A DNA stretch of 64,000 bases from Arabidopsis thaliana (GCF_000001735.4 NC_003075.7:11099001-11163000), one strand, 5' to 3'; shown: positions 1 through 11,399, counted from the stretch's first letter. The notes: a model not told the origin generated them from the sequence alone. Translations and numbers: made by a program.

Positions 1-1075
1 TTGCAAGGAGGGAGCTCGTACTTGGTCTTCAGAATTCGTCTGGCACGTTTGGTGCAAGGAGGGTTGCTCCTGAAGTGGGTCGTGCGGATGCTTCTAAACG
101 ACCGCGGGTAAGCGACCATAGATGGGGCTTTCGTTACGACGATATGGCTGCTCCCTTTACTTCTAATTCTGTCGCTTGTGCTGAGCTTCTTCGTGAAATT
201 GGTCGTGGCTCGGGTATTCCTTCGATGCCCTTAGACTTGAAGGAGGAGAAAGTTTTCGCCGGAGCGGCCAGGAAGTCGATCGAGGTATGCTCACCTTCTG
301 GGTTTGATTCCAATTTTTTCTTTGAATTGCATTCGCTTGACACGCTCTTTGTCCAGGCGATCGCCGAATGGGATCGTTTGACTTATTTGTACGAGCGTTG
401 TGTTCGGAGCCTTTCCGTAGACGCTACTAACGCGAAAGATGCCCATGAGGCTTTGGCCGTTGAAAAGGAAAAAGTAGCTCAGGCGCTGGCCGACCTGGCA
501 AGGTCTCAAGACGACGCCAAGGAGATGAAGAGGAAATATGACGAGTTAGCTGGTCGCGCTCTTTCGGAGATGAAGAGGCTTCGAGAACGTCGACTTGAAT
601 ATGCTGAATTTGTCCGGAGATCGGCCCTTGATAAGATGGCGGAGCTCGTTCAGAAGCGATTGGATCGTATTAAAGCTCATATTGACGATACGAAGGCGGC
701 AGAACCAAAGTTTCTTGAATTCAACCAAGTATCTGGGAATATCAAGACTCTCGAGGCGTTGGTCGAAGGTGGCGAAGTGGAGATGAAGTCGGATGACATG
801 ATGTTAAGATTGGTAGCGGATGCAGAGGAATTGGAGGCCGAGGTGAAAGCTTTTGGTATCACCGATCTTATGGACGGCGACTTCGATGTTCGTACTTTAT
901 TTGCCGAGCTGAGTCCTGATAATCGTAATTCCGTTCCACCGCCGACTGAAGGGGAAGATCTCGCGGATGGACGAGGTGAGTGCGAAGGCCAAGCTGGTGA
1001 AAGAATCGTTGGTCAAACTGAAGTTCGAGACGAGATCGCGGATGCTAGAGACTGATATTCCAGGAGGCTAAGCCA
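1..1075 (+). mobile_element. Tat-type retrotransposon antisense-ORF fragment, copy 1
   Basis: An open frame (75-1055) encodes a coiled-coil, Lys/Glu-rich protein related to the C-terminal half of the spliced ORF at 18949-21500. Similar proteins are the extra antisense ORFs of Tat-lineage Ty3/Gypsy elements. A likely intron inside the frame has its GT at 285-286 and its AG at 355-356; the 72 bases between translate to hydrophobic, non-coiled sequence in the same place as the second intron of the 18949-21500 ORF. The ORF start is not reliable, because the N-terminal half is absent and the fragment runs off the window. In a complete element this ORF lies opposite to the LTR, so the piece is inverted relative to the 3' LTR at 5540. 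A close direct copy lies at 3486-4332. Confidence 0.65.
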
Positions 1076-1888
1076 AAGGGAAGAAGCGGAGCTCAGATGC
1101 CTAAAGAGATCCCAATATGGCAAAACAAAAAATATTCTAAAAACTGAATAATCAACGAATTTTATATTATGTGACCAAAAAATGAAAACAGAAACTATGT
1201 AACAATCATCAAATACAGTGTTTTCAGCATTTATTTTTTTCTAAATTTTCCAGCAACATACAAACATAACGTTACTACTAGACATAAAAATACTCCCTCT
1301 GTTCCAAGTTATTTGATGGTTTGGATTTTTTTATTTGTTCCATAAGATTGATGTTTTGTAAAAATTAAATATGATTATTAATCTTGTTTGTTGCCAATAG
1401 TGAAAGGAGAGAGGTAATAGTAATATTATTAAACTATTAAAATAGTAATTAAAATTAAATAGAAAAGTTACTTTTTCTTAATTTATGTGCGAAACTTAAA
1501 ACATCAAACTTACAGAGAGAGTAATATATAACATGATATGAGATGAAACTGTACGGTGTCGTTGCATAATTACATAAACTAGTTATAAACTCACACACTG
1601 CCTTCATTTCAGGTCGAGACAGAACTTATTGTGTGATTTAAATCAGACAAACCTTCGAACTTTGACTTTTTCATCGCCTCCTGTCCCTTCGCCGCAAAAT
1701 ACTAGTCTAAACGCTCAACTCCTCTCTCCTGTCTTATAAACTTTTTTTTTTAGAAAATGAGATGATCAATCGAATTTTGTTGTGTGTGACCTCAAACTGA
1801 CAACTTCCAGTAATTGTAATATTACCAATTTTTTTTATCAAAAAGATGAACTTCACTTTAGAGCAATAGCAATCCCTCGAGTCTCCCC
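1076..1888. other. Intergenic DNA upstream of the DUF26 pseudogene
   Basis: AT-rich non-coding sequence between retrotransposon copy 1 and the DUF26 pseudogene, presumably its promoter. I see no gene in it. Confidence 0.5.
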
Positions 1889-1896
1889 TATATAAA
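1889..1896 (+). promoter_or_regulatory. TATA box of the DUF26 pseudogene
   Basis: TATATAAA lies about 70 bases upstream of the DUF26 ATG at 1966, a usual plant spacing. The segment therefore carries its own core promoter and is not a processed copy. Confidence 0.5.
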
Positions 1897-1965
1897 GATT
1901 CCAACTCCTTAACGATTCATCTAATGAAAAAACACACACACCAAAAATATCAGATATCTCAAACA

Positions 1966-2978
1966 ATGTCTTCAGTTTTTGGATCTGTCCATATCTTGGC
2001 CATGATAGCCATACAACTCCTCCTTACACACAGTGTTTCATCTCTGAACCTTACCAATGCGTATCTGCACCACAAATGCAGCAACACTCAAGGAAAATAT
2101 AAGCAGGGGAGCGCGTTCGAGAAAAATCTCAACTAAGTCCTCAGTACCATCACCTCGATTGGAAATTTTCGTGACGGTTTCCGCTACACCGAAGAAGGTG
2201 AGGATCCCAATAACGTCTTTGTCATGTTCCAGTGTCGCGGCGACTCCTACTGGTCCAAGTGCCCCCCTTGCATTAGCACCGCCGTCTCTGGGGTAATTGT
2301 GACTTCAATATTATAAATTAGCAGTCATATAGTTACATGTAAAAATTACGATGAGCACACACGTCGGTTAATTTTTTCTGTCAAATCTTAAATATGTGGG
2401 CAATGATCCTGATACTTTATATAAATGATTGAATTGAGACAAAACTGATAGACATTAAAGGCTAGTTAAAAAATACTGATTAAACAATGCAATATTGTTC
2501 TTGATATATATATGTACGTATATGTATGTGACAGCTTCGTAGGAGATGTCCAAGAAATAAGGGAGCAATAATATGGTATGACCAATGTCTTTTAAAGATA
2601 TCTTCAGTTGCCTCCTTCAATAAGATAGATTATGAGAACGATTTCTATTTGTCCAACCCAAACAACATGAGTGATCGGGGGTTGTTCAACAAGGAGACGT
2701 CGGCTCTCCTGGAGAAGCTGGCATATAAAGCCTCCGATAGAAACAACTTGGATGGTAAACAATTGGTGTTGTACGCAGCAGGGGAGAAGAGAATTGGGAC
2801 AAAGAAGGTGTATGCAATGGTGCAGTGTACGAAAGACTTAATATTTACAAAGTGCTTTGAGTGTTTGGAAGGGATTTTGAGGAAGTTTCCACAGTGTTGT
2901 GACGGTAAACGAGGAGGGAGAGTTTTCGGTACGAGCTGTAACTTTAGGTATGAGTTATATCCTTTTCTTAGAAACTAA
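1966..2978 (+). pseudogene. Cysteine-rich repeat secretory protein (DUF26) pseudogene
   Basis: Two exons (1966-2292 and 2535-2978) join in phase 0 through a GT-AG intron to give about 256 codons, the usual length for plant cysteine-rich repeat secretory proteins. Residues 1-26 form a hydrophobic signal peptide. Two DUF26 modules each show C-X8-C-X2-C ([13 protein letters not shown] in exon 1, [13 protein letters not shown] in exon 2). The only lesion I see is TAA at codon 57 (2134-2136), in a position where a sense codon such as CAA would restore the frame. DUF26 secreted proteins are apoplastic or plasmodesmal, and some bind mannose and act in defence. The copy is flanked by two direct retrotransposon fragments. 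It probably belongs to the tandem DUF26 cluster known just upstream on Arabidopsis chromosome 4. Alternative: a sequencing error in an intact gene. Confidence 0.8.
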
Positions 2979-3485
2979 CAGCAACAACAGTACAATGAGA
3001 GCTCCATATTAAATGAAAGGGTTCTAGAGATAAACAGTCTTATAATATACACTGTGTTGCATTTTAGTACGTGAACTTGAGCGAATAAATGTACTTTCCT
3101 CTTTGTGATTTTTGTTTTTTTTTTGTGAACTTGAGTTATTAAGAGGAAATCTTCAAGTAAAGAATTTATCTAATAGTATATACATCCCACATAGAATACC
3201 AAATAGCTCAGCTCATACAAACTCTCTCATAATGAGAGAAAAAAATCCTGAAATAAGGGTAAGAAAAACTCTTATGCCTCAAGGTTTTAGTAAATCTCAT
3301 AATTTTGGCCGAACCACAAAAAGAGACGTGCGAAACAAAATAGTAGAAAATTGATTTCCCGAATCGACAAACATGGACTAAACTATATGTATGATACATA
3401 ACTGGTCGTACTTACAATGATGATACTTGGTTTCACGAAGACGAGGGAGCCTGGAGATGAATGATGGTGATAAGGCCATGTGTCA
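2979..3485. other. Intergenic DNA downstream of the DUF26 pseudogene
   Basis: Non-coding AT-rich sequence. Short open frames on both strands have no recognisable composition or domain. It ends abruptly at the second retrotransposon fragment. Confidence 0.5.
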
Positions 3486-4332
3486 TCACCAAAAGGAGGG
3501 TTGCTCCTGAAGTTTTCGCCGGAGCGGCCAGGAAGTCGATCGAGGTATGCTCACCTTCTGGGTTTGATTCCAATTTTTTCTTTGAATTGCATTCGCTTGA
3601 CACGCTCTTTGTCCAGGCGATCGCCGAATGGGATCGTTTGACTTATTTGTACGAGCGTTGTGTTCGGAGCCTTTCCGTAGAGGCTACTAACGCGAAAGAT
3701 GCCCATGAGGCTTTGGCCGTTGAAAAGGAAAAAGTAGCTCAGGCGCTGGCCGACCTGGCAAGGTCTCAAGACGACGCCAAGGAGATGAAGAGGAAATATG
3801 ACGAATTAGCTGGTCGCGCTCTTTCGGAGATGAAGAGGCTTCGAGAACGTCGACTTGAATATGCTCAATTTGTCCGGAGATCGGCCCTTGATAAGATGGC
3901 GAGCTCGTTCAGAAGCGATTGGATCGTATTAAAGCTCATATTGACGATACGAAGGCGGCAGAACCAAAGTTTTTTGAATTCAACCAAGTATCTGGGAATA
4001 TCAAGACTCTCGAGGCGTTGGTCGAAGGTGGCGAAGTGGAGATGAAGTCGGATGACACGATGTTAAGATTGGTAGCGGATGCAGAGGAATTGGAGGCCGA
4101 GGTGAAAGCTTTTGGTATCACCGATCTTATGGACGGCGACTTCGATGTTCGTACTTTATTTGCCGAGCTGAGTCCTGATAATCGTAATTCCGTTCCACCG
4201 CCGACTGAAGGGGAAGATCTCGCGGATGGACGAGGTGAGTGCGAAGGCCAAGCTGGTGAAAGAATCGTTGGTCAAACTGAAGTTCGAGACGAGATCGCGG
4301 ATGCTAGAGACTGATATTCCAGGAGGCTAACT
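3486..4332 (+). mobile_element. Tat-type antisense-ORF fragment, copy 2
   Basis: Near-identical direct copy of about 60-1073. Relative to copy 1 it lacks roughly 175 bases (copy 1 about 81-253); the junction lies at a shared AAGT, as expected of a microhomology deletion. It has also lost one G near 3897 (ATGGCGAGCTCG against ATGGCGGAGCTCG), which splits the frame into 3461-4045 and 3919-4314. Otherwise only scattered substitutions separate the copies, so the duplication is recent compared with the decay of the element. Non-functional. Confidence 0.75.
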
Positions 4333-4417
4333 AGGAGAGAAAGGAAGAGCTGATCGCCTTCTTGAAATCGAGGTCGTCATCTTTTGCTTGGTCTACGAAA
4401 GATATGACAGGAATCGC

Positions 4418-4463
4418 TCCGGAGGTAACCTGTCATAAGCTCCGGAGGTAACCTGTCATAAGC
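4418..4463. repeat. 23-bp direct tandem duplication
   Basis: The 23-base unit beginning TCCGGAGGTAACC occurs twice with no gap (4418-4440 and 4441-4463), at the junction between the inverted retrotransposon fragments. About 50 bases on its right (about 4464-4512) are the reverse complement of about 46-97, marking a rearrangement breakpoint. Confidence 0.8.
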
Positions 4464-4504
4464 ATCCGCACGACCCACTTCAGGAGCAACCCTCCTTGCA
4501 CCAA

Positions 4505-5420
4505 ACGTGCTCCGGGCGATCTCCGGAGCCACACAAGGCAAATACTTCCGCGACTGACTCAGTTGTTGAAAGTGTCTTTTTCGCGGTGATCTCGGTGTTC
4601 CAGCTAACCACTGGGTCGAGGTCAAATTCAACATGATCCTCATGAAGTAATCGCGCATTAACTTCAGCCTCTGTATACTGCGGCTGCTTGTTATAAGCAT
4701 CCTCCAGGTCGATGAGTGGGTCGAACTGAGCTAATAAGTGAGCGGGCGATCTCCGTAGCCACACAAGGCAAATACTTCCGCGACTGACTCAGTTGTTGAA
4801 AGGGTCTTTTTCGCGGTGATCTCGGTGTTCCAGCTAACCACTGGGTCGAGGTCAAATTCAACATGATCCTGATGAAGTAATCGCGCATTAACTTCAGCCT
4901 GTATACTGCGGCTGCGTGTTATAAGCATCCTCCAGGTCGATGAGTGGGTCGAACTGAGCTAAGAAATCCACCGGATCTTCAGGAGCTGCGAGATGTCCAC
5001 CGGAACCTTCCCGATAGCTCATCAAGCAACGTCGGAATCTCGATCCGGTTAGATCGACTAGACTGAGCTTCGTTACTTGGATTCCCGGTTAACCGAGAGT
5101 TTCGGCGAACTAATGACACTTCGCTCCCGGAGGAAGAAGAGGACGGAGAGACAAGAACAACCTTACCCATTGCCGGAAAAATCGATAAAGAATCGAGAGT
5201 ACAAAATAATTCGCAGAGGAGAGAGCGAGAGCTACCTTAGATTCTTCTTGCAAGCGGCGGAAAATGATTTCCCGAGGGTTTAATCTAATATAAATAGAGT
5301 CGAATGGGCGGCAAACCTACGAGGTCATCATTAAACCCACGAGACGCTTCGGTTCCTGAGCTTCACGCGCGCGTACAGACGCGGCGATTTGACACGTGTC
5401 AGATACGTTCGAAATACGAA
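4505..5420 (-). mobile_element. Tat-type antisense-ORF N-terminal fragment with internal duplication
   Basis: Reverse-strand sequence matches the first exon of the antisense ORF at 20627-21500, including its start (about 5170) and the Ser-rich MGKVVLVSPSSSSS opening. A segment of about 230 bases is present twice in tandem (about 4513-4740 and 4744-4965) with few differences. The fragment is in the same orientation as the full ORF relative to an LTR on the + strand, consistent with it being the 3' end of the element whose LTR begins at 5540. Frames are broken by the duplication and by a small difference near 5012-5025. Non-functional. Confidence 0.75.
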
Positions 5421-5524
5421 TCGATTCGGAAATCTAATGATTAATTCACGCTTTCCAAGATTTAAATCGAAATTCAATTTCTAAGTTCGGAAATTTCGAA
5501 TTAAGCAACTCGGATTCTCCGAAC

Positions 5525-5534
5525 TGGGGGGGGA
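5525..5534 (+). other. Polypurine tract of a Gypsy element
   Basis: A G-rich run (GGGGGGGGAC) lies immediately before the TG of an LTR, where plus-strand DNA priming takes place in LTR retrotransposons. Confidence 0.6.
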
Positions 5535-5539
5535 CTAAT

Positions 5540-6019
5540 TGTTGGTGCAGGAATTAGCACCTCCGACAATACCAATTTAAACCAAGGAATAACGTGAATA
5601 AAATCGAGAATTCGATTGAACCGGGGAATCCCGGCTAGCCCGTTAATGGGCCTAAGTCATGAGCTCGCCAGAAGATTTGGGTCGACAATCGAGATCCTCA
5701 TAGGCGGCTTCTCAGGTCGTGTAAAGGAAAACTTCCATTTAAGAAAGGAGGATCTCATGAAGAATGGAAGTAATGAAGATTTAGACCTAGGATAATTAGA
5801 ATATCATATTTTGATACGTTCAACCCATTGTATAAATAGGGGGGGTCAAACTCCCCAAGGACCCATCTTGAACCAAGAAGAGACTACAATTATAGAGCAA
5901 ACCCTAGCTTTTATTTCAAGCAACTTTGTTCTTTCCCTTTGATTATTTGCGAGCTAAGAGAGGAGTGAATTTGTCTAAATCCCTTAGTACAAATTCATTG
6001 TTTGATTACAGAATCAACA
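5540..6019 (+). mobile_element. 3' LTR of a Tat-like Ty3/Gypsy element
   Basis: This 480-base segment begins TGTTGGTGCAGG, ends AATCAACA (TG...CA termini) and follows a polypurine tract. It resembles the LTR at 10693-11204 in opening, ending and internal blocks (the CCGACAATACC region, AACCGGGG.ATCCCGG, GTTAATGGGCC, and a TATAAATAG box), but differs enough to be another subfamily or an older insertion. The internal region to its left is reduced to rearranged fragments. Its promoter faces the zinc-ribbon gene that starts at 6409. Confidence 0.8.
5831..5838 (+). promoter_or_regulatory. LTR TATA box
   Basis: TATAAATA inside the LTR, followed about 180 bases later by the LTR end and 390 bases after that by the ATG of the downstream host gene, on the same strand. 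Confidence 0.5.
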
Positions 6020-6020
6020 G

Positions 6021-6055
6021 TAGAGACGGGCTCTATAAGCATGTGAGATGTGCTA
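6021..6055 (+). repeat. 35-bp perfect repeat, left copy
   Basis: Identical over 35 bases to 22999-23033, same strand. It starts TAGAGACGGGCTCTA (a short imperfect hairpin) and lies two bases after the 3' LTR end. Unlike the flanks, it is shared between two places 17 kb apart. Confidence 0.85.
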
Positions 6056-6408
6056 TTTTCCCAAAATGATAGATGTTCAAGGTGTGTTTTTTTATTTGTA
6101 CAATGAGATTAATAAATCATTTATTTTTAGTCAAGAAGCATCGAAGCAAGAGAACGAACCATTTGAAAGACTCATAAACCAAATTGAGTCAAAGGAATTT
6201 CAAAGAAGTAGTTTGGTATGGACGGATCTGGTAAACCGGTTTCGGTACGATTGTCTGGTTATTTTTGGTTTAAAATTGATTGGGTATGTTGCAGAAGCTT
6301 TGCCTCAGATGGCAGGTCTCTCCAAATTGATCATCCTTCGATATTATTATTGATACAGAGGAGGAAGACTCAGAATCTTCATCCTCAAACCCTAGATTCC
6401 TTAACGAA

Positions 6409-8841
6409 ATGGCGATGGAGATCTCGGTAGATCTGATAAACCAACTCAAGGTCTCGCTTCGAAAGGAGGCCAAGCTCACCTCCGTCGACGATTGCTCGGA
6501 CTCATCCTTCCCCAGCCTTCCCACATCCGAGGAGGCTATCGCAGAACTTGATGCTTCAGCTCCCTACCTTCGTTGCCGAAACTGCAAAGGAAAACTTTTA
6601 CGAGGAATCGAGTCTCTGATCTGTGTCTTCTGTGGAAATCAGCAACGCACGAGTGATAATCCTCCTGATCCCATCAAATTTACTTCCACTTCTGCTTACA
6701 AATGGTTTCTCACCTCTCTTAATCTCGATGGATCGGTAAAAGTCGATACCTTTCTCACTAATTTGTAATTACTTGTTTTCCTAGCTGATTGTGTATTAGT
6801 CAGATGTAGAATGTGGTGTGTTGTGTCTTCAAAAAAACGAACTTTTCATCTGTAGGAGATGGTAGAGCCACTAAAGGAAACGGATGGGTCAAGCAGAGGA
6901 GCTACTAAGGCACCGCCTTCAAAAGGAATTGCTTTGTCTAAGTTTCTTGATTTGGAAATACAATGGTCTGCATTAGAGGAGAAGTCTGATGATGGACAAT
7001 CAGTACAGAAGAAAAACCCTCTGAATCTAGGCGGGATTAATCTTGATGATTATTTCGTTGAGCGGAGAGGAGATCTTTCCAAAGTGGAGCAGGCAGAGAG
7101 TAAACCTGTGGAGGATGATGATTTTAAGGATCCACGTAGTCTTAGCTTATTCGATAGTGTAAAGAGTCAGGGAGTTGTTGGATCGCAACAGCATGATAAT
7201 GTTGGTTTGTTTGATAAAAAAGATGCACCTAAGAGTGTTGTTTCTTCTGGGGAACATGAGAATCTTAGTTTGTTTGCTGGACGAGATGCGCAGGAAAGTG
7301 TTTCTTTCGCAGCGCAGGGAAACTTTGGGTTCTTTGAGGAGAAAGATGCTCGGAACTCTTTTAAAGAGGATGAAAACCTTAGTTTGTTTGAGGGTAAAGA
7401 AGATGCTCAGAGAACTAGTTCTTCTAAAGTGGATGAAAGTTTTGGTTTCTTTGAGGGTAAAGATGCTCAGAGAACTAGTTCTTCTAAAGACGATGAGAGT
7501 TTTGGTATGTTTGAAGGTAAAAAAGATGCTCAGAGAAATAGTTCTTCTAAAGAGGATGAGAGTTTTGGTATGTTTGAAGGTAAAGAAGATGCTCAGAGAA
7601 ATAGTTCTTCTAAAGAGAATGAAAATTTTGGTTTCTTTGAGGGTGCACCATTATCAAATGCTGACCTTAAGTCTTTTGATGACAAGATTGTTGCTGCTTC
7701 TTCTGATTGGGACTCTGACTTTCAATCTGCTGATCAAAATCTTTCTCAGAAAAAGATTGATGGTGACCCATTTGTAAGTTCTCCAGTTGATTTGGCTGCT
7801 CATATGGATTCTGTCTTTGGTTCCGGAAAAGATTTACTCTATGCACAACCGGCAGATTCTTCAACTGCTTATGTTTCAAAAGCTGGCGATTGGTTGCAAG
7901 ATGATTTATTTGGTAATGTCACTGGTGAGGCCCAAACCAACGACTCAGCCGTCCATGACAAGAATGAGGGACAGATTGTCGGTGGCAATGGAAATTCATC
8001 CATGGATATTGATTGGATCGGAGATGATCTATGGCAAACCAATGAAAAAAAATCCATTGAGAAGACCCCTACAGATGTTAATGATGATGATGACGATGAC
8101 TGGAATGATTTTGCAAGCTCGGCTAACTCCAAGACTCCTAATAATCCACTTTCTCAAACCATGGAAAGTTCCCAATTTGAGATTTTTTATGGACATGCGC
8201 AAGATAAGAACGGTGTTAAAGAACAGAGCGTGGATGAGAAGCAGAATACTGATACAAGCGTGATGTCTGACATAGGCAAATGTCAAGAAGATGATCTCTT
8301 TGGGACTTGGGATAGTTTCACATCCTCAACCATTCTGCAGACATCTCTGCAGCCTCCCACCATTCATGCGAATCCCTCTGGTGAAAAAAATCCGGAAATG
8401 AACTTGTTTGGGGAAAATAACAATAACAGAGACCTTGATTTTGATAGCATCTCACGTTCTGATTTCTTTTCTGAAAGTAGTGGCGGCAAAACCAACTCAG
8501 AGGAAGTCAAAGTCATACCTTCTGGAACCTCAACCTTAGACAGGTTTCTTATTTTCTAGTCGATTCCTTATTCTCTAAACTCTCTAAATAACCTTCATTT
8601 CATGCTTACAAGGAGCTTTAGTAACATGTTCCGGATTTTTTTTGTGTTTTTCGCTTTTGATTTCAGACCGAGTGATCCTGATGGTAGTAAAGATCAAACA
8701 GTTGATCTTGTTGTAGGCACAACGACAACAGTTCCCAAGTCAAAGAGTGATGTTGCGGAGGAGCTGATGTCACAGATGCATGATCTCTCATTTATGCTCG
8801 AGACCAAACTTTCAGTGCCTCCAATCTCCAAGACAGAGTAA
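6409..8841 (+). CDS. Zinc-ribbon, acidic repeat protein (At4g20720-like)
   Basis: Three exons (6409-6735, 6856-8543, 8667-8841) with GT-AG introns give a 729-aa protein. Residues 56-75 carry a CxxC-x12-CxxC zinc-ribbon motif (C56, C59, C72, C75). The rest is acidic, Ser/Asp-rich and low in complexity. Residues about 205-374 are a tandem array of roughly 21-aa units with the core F-F/M-F-E-G-K-x-D-A-Q-R-x-S-S-S-K; the last four are nearly identical at the nucleotide level (7366-7649) and earlier ones are more diverged. Asp/Trp-rich segments follow (SDWDSDF, DDDDDDWNDF, FGTWDSF). The position matches the Arabidopsis gene annotated as dentin sialophosphoprotein-like, whose function I do not know. 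The short ATG leader lies 390 bases downstream of a retrotransposon LTR. Coding capacity is intact. Confidence 0.85.
7366..7649 (+). repeat. In-frame minisatellite coding FxFEGKxDAQRxSSSK units
   Basis: About four tandem units of 63-66 bases within exon 2 of the gene at 6409. They are nearly identical to each other, which suggests recent expansion by slippage or unequal exchange. Confidence 0.85.
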
Positions 8842-10692
8842 TATTATCACAGTGTACTCTCTATCTCTCTTGCGCTCTCTTGTTTTTCCTGGGGCTTGGA
8901 GATTGCTTGTTTTCATGTATATATATTTCATTTTCAATAACTTCAAGGATCCAATTTTACTTACTCTGTAACCCCAAGTGGTTGTTAGTCTAGTAGTATT
9001 GTTCATTGGGTTACATCCATTGATATTGGCCACATGTGGATACACACATAACAACTGAGACTTCAAGAACTTGTTCGGACTCTGAGTCAATCCAGAGTCT
9101 CTTGTGTTTTCCATTTTTTTGGATAACCAAGATGTTGGTTTTTGGTGATAGGTCCATAATCTCTTGTAGTCGTCACTAGTCATAACCAAAGCAAGTTAAT
9201 TACCGATATTCGACCTTGTAACTTTGAGAACTCTTTTTTCTTTCTGAATGGCTAACATTAAATCAAAGAATGGACAGTTTTTGTTCTTCTAGAACATATA
9301 TATTAAAAATTAAGTTAGGCTGTGTAATGTATGTATATAAGCATGACACACAACACAAGTGATTTGCTTGTTTTTGGGAAACCACTTAATTTGATTATTA
9401 CAAGATTAGTAACTTATAAGCCACGCATTATATTATGTTTCTAAAACTAATTAGTTTCCCATCATTCTTTGTTTCTGATCCTCAAATCTCTTTTGTACGG
9501 TACCTCGAAAATTACAACCGTATAACTACTCATAATTAAGGTGGTAATCAATACTTATTTTTATTTACACAATTGCGCTAGCTTAGTAATATAAACCACC
9601 AAATGAATTAGTGTGATTTGTGACGAGTATTTGGTTCCAACTTTTCTAAACAACACTTGTTAATAAATACTCACTCAGATACTTTAATAGATATTTTTGT
9701 AAAAGATTAATATACATGTAATCATATGAAATGATTCGTTTGGGATTTCACTGGCTGGGGCGTATTATTTAATGGATAATTCACAACCTCAAATTATAGA
9801 CTGACAATTTTTCGGCCACGTAGGGTTTTGAGTGTAATCGATGACTGATGCTGTATTTGTAATGTAGTAACGTCCTATAACTGAAAATTCTGACAGAAAA
9901 ACCACTTGTTGTGAACAGTTGGTTTTTTGTACAATGAATAGTTGTATGTACTACATTAACATTACTTTAAATCAATACATTTTCTATGCCAACCTCCAAA
10001 ACTCCAACATAAAAGTTTAAGTTTGGTAAACAGAAACCATCTCATCTTAAGGGTAGCATTAATCACGGTCGAGCCACATTGCCATAAATGGAATTGAATC
10101 ATCTTCTTTTGTGCAAGTTCACATTTATATGTACGTAGCGCTAGCTATGTTCCATCTATTTGTTTCTTTTAATAATATTTTCAAATCTGCTATTCGTCAC
10201 TTGTCATGTTACAACGTACAGTAGTACTTAATTAAACTCAAATGCAAATCCGTATTCAGACTTTATATATATGTCAAATGATCGATTAAGTAATTGTATC
10301 AAAAAAAATTGTGATTTTTTCTGACAAAAGTGGTGTGGTGATTAAGTTTATCGTTTCTATTAATTATGTTGATTGTCGACCTTAATTGTTTCATAAGTCT
10401 GCAAATCAATAAACCAGTAGTAGTGGCCATTTATACTAACCGAAATATAACAAAAGATTCATCTACTAAATTGCAGAAACATGCATGATTGAAATACATA
10501 GTTGTTCATTTTCACATATAGAAGAGAGAAGATATAAGTTACTTATGTCATACTCTTTGATATTGACATCTAAAGTTCGTACTTTGAAGCAACAAAAACG
10601 CTCTATTTTGCCTTAACCATGCGTAACAGACTTCGTCTTTAACTTATATTTGTTTATATATTTATTTCTGATTGACACAAATCAAACATGTG
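8842..10692. other. Intergenic DNA, no gene seen
   Basis: AT-rich sequence between the zinc-ribbon gene and the 5' LTR at 10693. It probably holds the gene's 3' UTR in its first few hundred bases. I see no coding region, RNA gene or repeat worth naming. Confidence 0.5.
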
Positions 10693-11204
10693 TGTTGGTG
10701 CCGGAATTAGCACCTCCGACAATACCGGCTTAAACCAAAGGAACTACGAATTAGACTGAGATTTCAATCAAACCGGGGTATCCCGGTTTAGCCTGTTAAT
10801 GGGCCAAAATAAGGAGGTCATTTGCCGACTTTAGCCCGAAGTAGGGAGACCGTCTAGCCGACTTCCTAATTCGAAGAAAAAGAAGTTTTCTCCTTTGAAA
10901 ATAGGAAGTCTTTGGAGATAAAGGAAATTAGAAGATTCAATCCTCGAAGAAATAGAAGTTTAACAAATCTTTTAACCATCTTAATAGTGTATAAATAGAG
11001 GGGTTTGTCCTCTATTCTAAGGATCCGAAATTTAATACTAAAAACCCTAGTTTTCTTCATTGTTCTTGGGCAAAACCCTAACTTTGTCTCTAAGCAACCT
11101 TGTTCTTCTTTTCATTGAATCTTTGGTCACTGAATAGCGAGAGAGTTAAGTAAATTTGTTTACCCCCTTTAAACAAATTTATTGTGTGATTTTCAGAATC
11201 AACA
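10693..11204 (+). mobile_element. 5' LTR of the Tat-like element
   Basis: This 512-base LTR starts TGTTGGTGCCGG and ends AATCAACA. It contains a TATAAATAG box near 10992. Two bases after its end comes TGGCGCGCCAGGTAGGGGG, a primer-binding-site-like sequence, which identifies it as a 5' LTR on the + strand. Confidence 0.8.
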
Positions 11205-11206
11205 AT

Positions 11207-11225
11207 TGGCGCGCCAGGTAGGGGG
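11207..11225 (+). other. Putative primer binding site
   Basis: TGGCGCGCCAGGTAGGGGG two bases inside the 5' LTR has the TGG start and GC-rich form expected for pairing with a tRNA 3' end. I cannot assign the tRNA from sequence alone. Confidence 0.6.
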
Positions 11226-11399
11226 ACACAAACAACTCTCTTCGCATATTACTCATCCAAGTTTTCGGTGAACGCTCATCAAGCCAAGATAATCCAATCC
11301 GTTTATTTGCTCGGCGATTTCCCGTCAGGTTCCAATGAACCGGGTGACGTGTAACGTGTTCCCGGATTGCCCCGGAGATCAGCTTTCCAGGGAGTCTAA

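Noticed and set aside
7175-8263. Two long + strand frames rich in Leu, Met, Lys and Arg
   Set aside because: Shifted-frame shadows of the repeat-rich second exon of the gene at 6409; their composition follows the GAT/GAA repeats.
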